Of a stretch of 58,912 nt of DNA, positions 52,232 through 58,912 are shown in pieces. Every line of letters begins with the position of its first letter. Position 1 is the first letter of the stretch. The position numbers and the translations under genes were made by a program. The notes beneath the pieces were generated by a model, which saw nothing but the letters and a program-made list of their open reading frames with translations, searched no databases and was not told the origin of the DNA. Source of the stretch: Porticoccus sp. W117 (GTDB taxonomy: Bacteria; Pseudomonadota; Gammaproteobacteria; Pseudomonadales; Porticoccaceae); assembly GCF_030341905.1 (NCBI RefSeq), contig NZ_JATAAF010000017.1, positions 1 through 58,912 on the forward strand, written 5' to 3'.

Positions 52232-55200
52232 GTGAGTTTATTCAAGAAGACATCGCTGGCGATTGCCGCAGCATCCATTTTATCTTCGCAAGCTGTTATG
52301 GGCGAAGATAAGTCTGTCGTATTCGATATTTCCGCTCAGCCGTTAATGGCGGCGCTCAAAGATTTTTCTGAACAATCCGGTTTGCAAGTTGGTTACAGCG
52401 GAGACATTGCTGAGGGCGTTTACACCAATGGTGTATCCAGCGCCAACAATGCGGCTACTGCTCTGGAAAATATTTTGCAAGGCACCGGCCTTGGTTTTGA
52501 ATTTGTCAGCGACAGAATGGTTATTCTGAAAGCGTTGGAAAATGAAGAGAGCGACGCTGCGGAACAAGAAGTTGAAACTAACGAGAAAAACACCATAGAG
52601 GTAGACGAAGAAGTTGTCACCACAGGAACCCGTTTAAAAGGGTTAAACCCGGCGGCACCGGTGATTGTTTTTGACCGTGAAAAACTCAACCGCCATGGTT
52701 TTACTTCCCTCGAAGACGTATTTCGCACTTTGCCTCAAAGCCTGAACAGTACGAACTCGGTATCCGTAGAGGCCTTGCAAGGGGAGTTTGCCGACGACCC
52801 CACCTCAAAACCCAACTCGTCCCTTGGTGCCACCGCCATTAACCTGCGCGGTTTGGGGAGTGCTTCCACACTGGTGTTGGTCAATGGCCGCAGAAAGGCA
52901 ACTTCCGCCAACAGTCGAGGCGCCTTTTTCGATGTTTCCTCCATCCCGCTTTCTCAGGTAGAACGTATTGAAGTATTGACGGATGGCGCGTCAGCAATTT
53001 ACGGGTCAGATGCCGTTTCTGGCGTGGTCAATATTATTTTGCGCAAAGACTACGAAGGGTTGGTGTTGAATGTGCGCAACGAGGAATCTGCTTCCGGTGC
53101 CAATGTCAGCCGGGCAAATATTGCCTACACCTTTAACTGGGACAGCGGCTATCTGACTGCCAGTGCGGATATATCCAGAAATAAATCCGCCGACATTAAC
53201 CAGTTTGTTCACTCCGGCCCTGCTGGCCCCGGCGATTTTACCGACCTTAATGGTGCCAACACCCGCTGGCGGGGTATCGCCGAACCAGGCACGACTTATT
53301 CGGCGTTTGGCAAATTTGGTTCTTATGTTTTTACAACGGGCCAGATTGGCGGGCCTGACCCGGACGATGTCTCCATTCTCAACCTGTTCAGTTTAGGACC
53401 GAAGACCGAGTCTGAAGCGCTGCGCTTTAATGGCGTTCAGGATCTGTTGGGAAGCCATCAGTTAACCTTCGAATTGACCCATACCAAGCAAGAAGATGCC
53501 CGTTTCTGGGAACCGACTCTTTCCCCAAACGACTGGCGCTTTTTGGGTTTTAACGATACGGATGCGGGGTTAACCTTTATCACGGCGGATAACCCCAATA
53601 ACCCGTTTCCCGGTCGGAATGTCGCGGTGGGTTACAGTTATACCAACGAATTTGCCCAGCTGGGTTTTAGCGAGGAGCGTGAGCAAGAAAACTACCAGCT
53701 GGGTTTTGGCTTGAATGGTGACCTGCCACTGTGGGAAGGCTGGGAATATCAGCTGGATATTGGTTTCAGCAAGGAAGAGGGGCAGGCTGCCCAGTTGATT
53801 GACGATGGTTCGGTAAATCCGGCAGCGCTTTACAGTGGCTTGAATGTATTTACCGACGGCTCTGACCCGGACATTGTTGCCAGTAACGTAGAATTGTTAC
53901 GCACCCTGGTGAATCGTTTTCGCAGCAATTTCGAGTCCGACTCCCGTATTTTGGAAGGATCGATCAACGGCAATCTGTTTGCACTGTCGGGGGGTGATGC
54001 TCAACTGGTAATGGGCTTTCAGTATCGGGATTCTTCCCTGGAAAGTGTGCAGCTCGACCGGCCGAACTCCATACCGTTTAGCTCCGAGAGTGAGGTAAGC
54101 GCTTATTACATGGAACTTGGCCTGCCGCTATTGGCTGACTTGCCGTTAATGCATGAACTAACCATGACAGTCGCTCTACGCCATGAGAAAACCGATCAAC
54201 GTGGTATCAGCTCGGCGATGGATCAGTCGGCTTTCCCCGGCGAAACGCCCATAGCCACTCCAGGGGTGGATATTGAGGAATTGATTGGCCTGATGTTGCC
54301 ACCGGAAACTTTTGTCAGCGGGCCTGCCACCGAAGTAGAGCGCTCCTACAGCAAAACCACGCCCCAGGTGACCCTGCGTTGGGTGCCGGCGGATGGCTTG
54401 AGCCTTCGTTCTACCTGGGGAGAGTCATTTCTTGCTCCCCGTGCCAGCCAGCAATTTGGTTTTATCAATACCTTTGATGGCGGCTTTTCGTTCGACCCAT
54501 CTGACTTGCCCCCAGGTAAAGACTTTGTCTATGAAATACTTGGCCCGAACCCCAACCTGCAACCGCAAACCGCGGATACCTTTACCGTCGGGTTTGATTT
54601 TGCGCCAACCTCGATTCCTGATCTGAATATTTCGGCAACGTACAGCAAAACCGATTTTCAAAATTACATCGGCGCGCCGACATTTGGTATTGGTGTGGAG
54701 GAGTTAATCGCTAATCAGGACTTGTTTCCGGGGATTTTTATTCCTGCAGACAATAATGTGCTGGTTTACGACTCACGCTTGACCAATTTGGCGGGAAGAA
54801 CGTCCAGAACCGTGGATATTCTCGCCAACTATTCCGTAGACACTGATTTGGGAAACTGGTTGTTCTCGCTCAATGCAGTACGGACTCTGGAGCTCAGCCA
54901 CCAAGGTGCTTCAGTATCGCCAGTGCAGGAATTTCACGATTCCGAGTACGGCCCCAGTGATTGGGCGGGCAACTTGTTTGTAAGTTGGGATTACGCCAAT
55001 TACCACGCAGCCGTTACTCTTAACTACAGCTCCAGCCACAGAGTGCTGAACCCTCTGTCGGAAACGGATTTCTTTAATCCCAACCCAACGCCTACCCGCT
55101 TCAGTAGTGCTTACAAAACCGTTGATTTGCAGCTGGGTTATCACTACCCGCAAGACGACAGCTGGCTTGGCGGCGTAAAAGTCAGCGTTGGCGCACAGAA

Positions 55201-55315
55201 TCTGTTGGATGCTGAATTTCCCTTTGTGGATAACAGCATCGGCTATCTGGCCAATCGCGTGAGCACCCGTGGCAGGGTTTTCTATCTCGACCTGGTAAAA
55301 GAGTTCAATTTTTAA
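52232..55315 (+). CDS. TonB-dependent outer-membrane receptor with N-terminal STN signalling domain (cassette 2)
   Basis: A 1027-residue receptor. Signal peptide about 1-24 (ending AVMGED), STN domain about 29-100 (VFDISAQPLMAALKDFSEQS), acidic linker, TonB-box-like VDEEVVTTGTR (about 126), plug (INLRGLGSASTLVLVNGRR; SAIYGSDAVSGVVNIILRK), and barrel ending in NF. It contains no cysteine at all, unlike the cassette 1 receptor (two). Overall layout is the same but the barrels differ strongly, so the two receptors probably take different ligands. Start GTG 52232 after GAGAGAGGTGGGTAA. A thioredoxin-like gene follows after 132 bp. Confidence 0.93.
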   Translation: MSLFKKTSLAIAAASILSSQAVMGEDKSVVFDISAQPLMAALKDFSEQSGLQVGYSGDIAEGVYTNGVSSANNAATALENILQGTGLGFEFVSDRMVILKALENEESDAAEQEVETNEKNTIEVDEEVVTTGTRLKGLNPAAPVIVFDREKLNRHGFTSLEDVFRTLPQSLNSTNSVSVEALQGEFADDPTSKPNSSLGATAINLRGLGSASTLVLVNGRRKATSANSRGAFFDVSSIPLSQVERIEVLTDGASAIYGSDAVSGVVNIILRKDYEGLVLNVRNEESASGANVSRANIAYTFNWDSGYLTASADISRNKSADINQFVHSGPAGPGDFTDLNGANTRWRGIAEPGTTYSAFGKFGSYVFTTGQIGGPDPDDVSILNLFSLGPKTESEALRFNGVQDLLGSHQLTFELTHTKQEDARFWEPTLSPNDWRFLGFNDTDAGLTFITADNPNNPFPGRNVAVGYSYTNEFAQLGFSEEREQENYQLGFGLNGDLPLWEGWEYQLDIGFSKEEGQAAQLIDDGSVNPAALYSGLNVFTDGSDPDIVASNVELLRTLVNRFRSNFESDSRILEGSINGNLFALSGGDAQLVMGFQYRDSSLESVQLDRPNSIPFSSESEVSAYYMELGLPLLADLPLMHELTMTVALRHEKTDQRGISSAMDQSAFPGETPIATPGVDIEELIGLMLPPETFVSGPATEVERSYSKTTPQVTLRWVPADGLSLRSTWGESFLAPRASQQFGFINTFDGGFSFDPSDLPPGKDFVYEILGPNPNLQPQTADTFTVGFDFAPTSIPDLNISATYSKTDFQNYIGAPTFGIGVEELIANQDLFPGIFIPADNNVLVYDSRLTNLAGRTSRTVDILANYSVDTDLGNWLFSLNAVRTLELSHQGASVSPVQEFHDSEYGPSDWAGNLFVSWDYANYHAAVTLNYSSSHRVLNPLSETDFFNPNPTPTRFSSAYKTVDLQLGYHYPQDDSWLGGVKVSVGAQNLLDAEFPFVDNSIGYLANRVSTRGRVFYLDLVKEFNF

Positions 55316-55447
55316 GGTCGAACAGCTGCAGGGGCAGGGAATGCCCTCTAAGCCTCCCGGGTTGGGGACTTTCCTCTTAGTAGTCTTTCAGCGATTTTTT
55401 CAACAGTTTTTCTCGCTTGCTAAGCGAGAGTCTTGTCAGGAACACCT

Positions 55448-56503
55448 ATGAATACACCCAAAGCCACATTTGCCTGTTTGCTTCTGTTCGTATCGGTGCT
55501 GTCTCAGGCAGCACATTTTCAATTGACGATAACCGGGGATGGTTTTGCTTCAGATGCCGTTATTGAATTGTACGAAATCCCACTTGAGCGAACCCCGCAG
55601 GGTATGGAAATTCTTGCTTCAGGTTCTTTTGGCAAAGGTTTTTTTAAGCACAGTGGCAATCTGGGAGATATTCGTAATGTGTCGGTATTTGTACGTTCGT
55701 CGGATGGAAAGTCCAAGTTTGCAAAAGCGGACTTTATTCTGGAAGCGGGAAAAATTGCGATTCAGCTAAACAGAAACTGGACCTACAAAGTGGATGGAGG
55801 AACCTACAACCAACTGTTGATAGCTCCCTGGTGTGAGCAAAAAAATGATGTATTGAAAATGGAAGTGCTTAAAAAAATCGCCCAAACCAGTGAAGACCCT
55901 CTGGCTCGGGTAATGGCTTACTCGCTGGGCTATCAACTTGAGGTGGACGCCCAGACCAATGTGGATGTTGCCAGGGGCTTGTATGCCCTGTTGGGCGAGC
56001 AACGCGCGGCCCTAGTGCGTCTGAAAGGGGCTGAGGGACGCCTGGCAAGAGCGCGAGCCAGGGCTGCCATGCAAAAAGGGGTGGTTATTAGTGATTTTGA
56101 GGCACAAAACCTTGCTGGGAAAACAGTGAAACTGTCCACCGCCATGAAAGGCAATAACCTGGTTCTGGTAGAGTTTTGGGCGTCCTGGTGCGCGCCCTGC
56201 CGCAGTTTTATCCCTCACTTGAAAGACACCTACCAGCGTTTCCACAACCGTGGTTTTGAAATCGTCTCCTTCACTATCGACGCTGACAAAGAAGAATGGC
56301 AGATCGCTTCCGAGGAAGAAGACTTGCCCTGGTATAACCTTGGCGACTTAAAAGGGCATGCCAGCCCCATCGCTACCAGTTTTGGTGTGTCAGGAGTGCC
56401 AGCGACATTTTTAGTTGATGCGAAAACCGGGCGGCTGGTCAGCAAAACCCGTGACCACGATGAGTTGAACGCTCTGATTGATAGTAGTCTTCCGGGAGAA
56501 TAG
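55448..56503 (+). CDS. Periplasmic TlpA-like thioredoxin with DUF4369-like N-terminus (cassette 2)
   Basis: A 351-residue exported protein (signal peptide about 1-21). Residues about 22-110 form a beta-rich domain (FQLTITGDGFASDAVIELYE; ADFILEAGKIAIQLNRN) resembling DUF4369, which in Bacteroidetes is fused to AhpC/TSA-thioredoxin proteins. A helical middle part follows, then a thioredoxin domain with Cys248-Ala-Pro-Cys251 (VEFWASWCAPCRSFIP) and cis-Pro in SGVPATFLVD. Start ATG 55448 with AGGA at seven bases; the TTG at 55433 is rejected. This design is unlike the two cassette 1 thioredoxins, so the cassettes recruited different thiol enzymes into the same position. Confidence 0.85.
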   Translation: MNTPKATFACLLLFVSVLSQAAHFQLTITGDGFASDAVIELYEIPLERTPQGMEILASGSFGKGFFKHSGNLGDIRNVSVFVRSSDGKSKFAKADFILEAGKIAIQLNRNWTYKVDGGTYNQLLIAPWCEQKNDVLKMEVLKKIAQTSEDPLARVMAYSLGYQLEVDAQTNVDVARGLYALLGEQRAALVRLKGAEGRLARARARAAMQKGVVISDFEAQNLAGKTVKLSTAMKGNNLVLVEFWASWCAPCRSFIPHLKDTYQRFHNRGFEIVSFTIDADKEEWQIASEEEDLPWYNLGDLKGHASPIATSFGVSGVPATFLVDAKTGRLVSKTRDHDELNALIDSSLPGE

Positions 56504-56585
56504 GAATGGGCAGTAAAGTGTTTACGTGGTGCTTTGGTAAGGGATGGGCAAACCAAAGGCTTGGTTGTCCTGCGTAGCCAGTTTG

Positions 56586-57266
56586 TTAGAGAGAGCTTGT
56601 ATGCTTCCAGCATGTAAACGTCTGTTTTTCGATGCTATTCATCCCCTTAATTACAAATCCCGGAAGTTTTTTCAAATTTTCTATAACTGCTTTATCACCG
56701 TTAGACCCCAGAGGAAAAGAGATTTCATGGGAATTTGATTTTAAGATAAACCATACATCCATACCCCAAGATTCGTAAGTTTGTACTTCAATAACAGACA
56801 GCTCATTCCATGAAATCGACTGCCTGTTCCCGTCTGGATAAATCACTGAGATTCGGATTCCATCATCATGCACAATAAAATCTGATTCTGGTATTTCAGA
56901 GCTATCTTTGAACAATCTTGGGAGTAGTTTCATTTTGCTCTCTAATGCTGTGCAAACGCCACTTGCGGCGTCCGAGCGGCGCAGTCGTGTTGTGCTGCGC
57001 CTGGTGACGTCTTTTTTGCCAGCTTTTCCTGATAGGGTGTAAGTTAAAAAAGATAGCACTAAGAGTATGAATAGCCACATTGAGCCGTGCATATACCAAT
57101 AAGCCATATATTGAAAGCCGTAATTATTGGCATATAGGTCTGGTGATGGATGTGCTATTAGTACCTCCATCATATTCTTTGCGTGAGAATCGGCAAGAAG
57201 GTGGACACCAACTAGACCGACAAAGAAGAATAAAACTGATATTAATCCTCTCTTCCATTCAGCCAT
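56586..57266 (-). CDS. Conserved hypothetical membrane protein
   Basis: A 226-residue protein with two N-terminal helices (about 7-25 and 62-80), a linker, and a C-terminal domain (about 128-226) with GIRISVIYPDGNRQSISWNE, the pattern WGMDVWFIL, LKKLPGF and a closing FTCW. This domain recurs in unnamed proteins of mobile and cassette-type genes. The linker codons (about 56955-57010) are strikingly GC-rich in an otherwise AT-rich gene and contain GGCGCAG/CTGCGCC inverted arms. ATG 57266 is used; an in-frame upstream start lacks support. Function unknown. Confidence 0.65.
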   Translation of the reverse strand: MAEWKRGLISVLFFFVGLVGVHLLADSHAKNMMEVLIAHPSPDLYANNYGFQYMAYWYMHGSMWLFILLVLSFLTYTLSGKAGKKDVTRRSTTRLRRSDAASGVCTALESKMKLLPRLFKDSSEIPESDFIVHDDGIRISVIYPDGNRQSISWNELSVIEVQTYESWGMDVWFILKSNSHEISFPLGSNGDKAVIENLKKLPGFVIKGMNSIEKQTFTCWKHTSSL

Positions 57267-57374
57267 AATTTTTACACATGACCCGTCAAAAATAGGCTCG
57301 CGCAAGTGAGTCCTAGCCCAAAGAGTCCTTGCTGGTTTGCTTTGTTATAAACCTTTTTCAATTTCTTTATTGTG

Positions 57375-57701
57375 CTAATCGCCGCATTCTCCACCTTCCG
57401 GCCCATAGAAGAACACTCAGGTTGCAAAATCCTCGGTGAAGTCTTCGAATCGATGTTCTATGCCAGCTGGAACAAATAATACTTCGCCTACTTCAAATTG
57501 CTTTCTGGACTGACCATTTACAAACCAGCCACTGCCAGATGCAACGACATAAATTTCATCCCTGGTGTGTGGTTTCTGTAAGTCAACTCGATCAGGTTTG
57601 TAAAATTCAACGCTCATTGAGCCGTTGCTGAACAGCTTCACAAAGGGCTCTTTTACGCTCTCTAGCGCCCGGTTTGCTTCTTTAATAGTTAGTCTATCCA
57701 T
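57375..57701 (-). pseudogene. Cupin domain protein with premature stop
   Basis: The open part (57417-57701) encodes 94 residues of a small cupin: strands with KPHTRDEIYVVASGSGWFV, the metal-type His/Glu set in HTRDE, and GIEHRFEDF. It stops at TGA 57419-57417, exactly where family members continue with a tryptophan. Beyond the TGA the same frame reads VFFYGPEGGECGD and then TAG (57377-57375), the usual cupin tail, so a TGG to TGA change best explains the stop. The missing end is 14 residues and may matter for folding. Start ATG 57701. Confidence 0.75.
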
Positions 57702-57757
57702 AGGGGTATCTCATTTATGCATGACGCCAAAAAAAGCAGCGACACTACCTTTATTTG

Positions 57758-58249
57758 TTACGCTATTTTTAGCAATAATTTTGATAGCTCCACATTCATA
57801 CAATTTGACTCGCCCGCCAATGCTAATTGCAAAGCCATTTTTTGATCATCGTAGAGGGGTGAATCCTCCTCTAATAGTGCTTCTCTATCAGTCCATTTTT
57901 GAAACCATGGTTCAGCATAGTTGAATACGAAATCGCCCATTACATTCGCACAGGATTCTACAGCCGCTATATCCGCACCAAATTCAAACCGAACATCTTC
58001 TAGTAGTTCTCGCTCAGTAGGGCCCGCCAAAGCTATGAAATCCATCGGCTCGTTTAGAACACGAATGCATAAGTGCATGCGAAAACAAGGACCAAACGAG
58101 TATTTGTGGATATGAATGAATTCAATAACTGGCCCAGCTTCTCGTACAAAGTAAGCAGGCTTGGTTCTAACGAATCCAAATGCCTGAATATGCTTCGCAA
58201 ACCTTCTTAACACTTTATCTGCGTTTGACCGCTCTAGTTTTTTATCCAT
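57758..58249 (-). CDS. DUF4304-like hypothetical protein
   Basis: A 163-residue cytoplasmic protein without signal peptide or helices. It has the pattern of DUF4304 proteins: an N-terminal helix pair, FVRTKPAYFVREAGPVIEFI, HIHKYSFGPCFRMHLCIRV, then an acidic helical end. Function unknown. The start ATG 58249 is the only good one. It is AT-rich and lies in a row of small minus-strand genes with short spacers, 56 bp from the cupin gene. Confidence 0.6.
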   Translation of the reverse strand: MDKKLERSNADKVLRRFAKHIQAFGFVRTKPAYFVREAGPVIEFIHIHKYSFGPCFRMHLCIRVLNEPMDFIALAGPTERELLEDVRFEFGADIAAVESCANVMGDFVFNYAEPWFQKWTDREALLEEDSPLYDDQKMALQLALAGESNCMNVELSKLLLKIA

Positions 58250-58443
58250 GAGGTACTTTTATTATGACTCCACGTATGTGCGGACGACGGAAGAAAACCT
58301 TTGCCGCCGTAAGGCGATTGCGCACTGTCGTTTTGACTCAGGGTTTGCTTGAGAATAGCTATCGGTAACTGTTATGGAGAAGGTTGCGCGCCGTAAAGGT
58401 CATATCAGTCTCGTGGGGTTGCCGACATGCTCTTGTTGGCTGT
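58250..58443. other. 194-bp spacer between small minus-strand genes
   Basis: No gene is seen. The spacer is more GC-rich than its neighbours and contains several short inverted segments, but I could not fit a complete attC site. It is the longest spacer of the small-gene row. Confidence 0.4.
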
Positions 58444-58809
58444 TTACGGAACAGTACTGATTTCGCAAAATTTGTAGCCATTGTCTGTTGATTTAAACCC
58501 AAAAACATGTTGAATGCCTTCATGTTCTGCTTCAATTTCATCTGATTCTACGGTATTAACAAGAATTTCAATATAGCCATATTCAATGTCATTTCTTTCT
58601 AAAAATTGAGTTTTTCTGGATTTTAGCCGGTCAATTAAGTCATTCGTGAATATTATTGGAACTTCATTTTTGAAAAATTGTTCGGAAGGCATAAATGCTT
58701 TCTTAGCATAGAATTCATCATACCAATTAAGATTGTTACTCCTTTGGCGCACTAACTCATCAGCTTCCTTCTTTGTATTGCTTAAGGCAACTCTGATTAA
58801 TTCATCGAT
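58444..58809 (-). pseudogene. Small hypothetical protein, 5' end cut by an IS5 element
   Basis: The C-terminal about 120 residues of an unknown acidic protein are readable (IRVALSNTKKEADELVRQR; IEYGYIEILVNTVES; EHEGIQHVFGF). The frame stays open toward 58905 but that upstream part (WRIRISGLWICCYYRS) lies antisense to the IS5 transposase start and does not look like protein sequence. No start codon exists at the boundary. The best reading is a gene interrupted by insertion, the true N-terminus lying beyond the element. The exact junction is not resolved. Confidence 0.6.
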
Positions 58810-58849
58810 TGAGCGATAATAGCAGCATATCCACAACCCCGAGATACGA

Positions 58850-58912
58850 ATGCGCCAACAATCCCTGACCGATGGTTTTGAAAAACACCGCAAGAAAACT
58901 CGCAAAGAGCGT
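58850..58912 (+). mobile_element. IS5 family transposase, N-terminal 21 residues (runs off right edge)
   Basis: From ATG 58850 the frame reads MRQQSLTDGFEKHRKKTRKE plus one Arg to the window end. This is the typical start of IS5-family transposases (MRQ-T/S-L-x-D-GFEK-x-RK-K/R-TR). The left end of the element must lie between about 58805 and 58850; its terminal repeat cannot be confirmed because the other end is outside the window. Confidence 0.85.

Overview
Organism and overall character. The window is a bacterial chromosome segment, almost certainly from a marine-type gammaproteobacterium. The order is not certain; a Cellvibrionales or Alteromonadales-like lineage fits best. Evidence: PomA/PomB sodium stators, CmoA/CmoB, RimI next to a HolD-like protein, class I IlvC with divergent IlvY, pssA next to leuA, and many TonB-dependent-receptor signalling genes. 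It is gene-dense and moderately GC-rich, with AT-richer accessory patches near 32.8-34.2, 42.4-45.6 and 56.5-58.9 kb. No rRNA, tRNA, CRISPR or phage genes were recognised. Both edges lie inside insertion sequences: an IS1182-like transposase start leaves the left edge and an IS5-type transposase start leaves the right edge.

Layout. 0.2-13.5 kb: gamma-glutamyltransferase, SirB2, a DUF3014 protein, then cassette 1 (ECF sigma, FecR-like anti-sigma, STN-TonB receptor, two tandem periplasmic thioredoxin-fold proteins), facing a lipoprotein prolyl oligopeptidase. 13.6-18.9 kb: PilZ protein, pomAB, etfBA, DUF4124 protein. 19-24.5 kb: pssA, leuA, holD-like, rimI, small membrane protein, nfeD, SPFH protein. 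24.6-28 kb: anti-sigma, ECF sigma and a VWA lipoprotein, then a glycine-zipper lipoprotein. 28-39.5 kb: retropepsin-like protease, DUF2461, RegA/RegB-type two-component system, class III aminotransferase, membrane protein, nudK, cmoBA, thioesterase, M16C peptidase. 39.8-50.3 kb: branched-chain amino-acid genes ilvI-ilvH, ilvY, ilvC and ilvD, interrupted by an accessory block (lipoprotein, YefM/YoeB, DGPF protein plus its ECF sigma). 50.5-56.5 kb: cassette 2 (ECF sigma, FecR-like, STN-TonB receptor, TlpA-like thioredoxin). 56.5-58.9 kb: four small same-strand genes, two of them damaged, ending in the IS5 element.

How the genes work together. The most interesting pattern is the repeated order sigma / anti-sigma / STN-receptor / periplasmic thioredoxin at both ends of the window. 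Each cassette looks like a cell-surface signalling and uptake unit with a thiol-disulfide enzyme added, and in cassette 2 the sigma and receptor genes share a promoter-like element with identical spacing. Next to cassette 1 lie two exported peptide-processing enzymes (gamma-glutamyltransferase and prolyl oligopeptidase), so uptake of a peptide or disulfide-containing ligand is a reasonable but unproven idea. The second theme is branched-chain amino-acid synthesis: ilvIH has a classical Leu/Val-rich leader peptide with a terminator and a competing antiterminator, ilvC has IlvY-type palindromes, and leuA has two strong leader hairpins. Four ECF sigma factors occur in 59 kb. At least five families of palindromic intergenic repeats sit in the gaps between genes.
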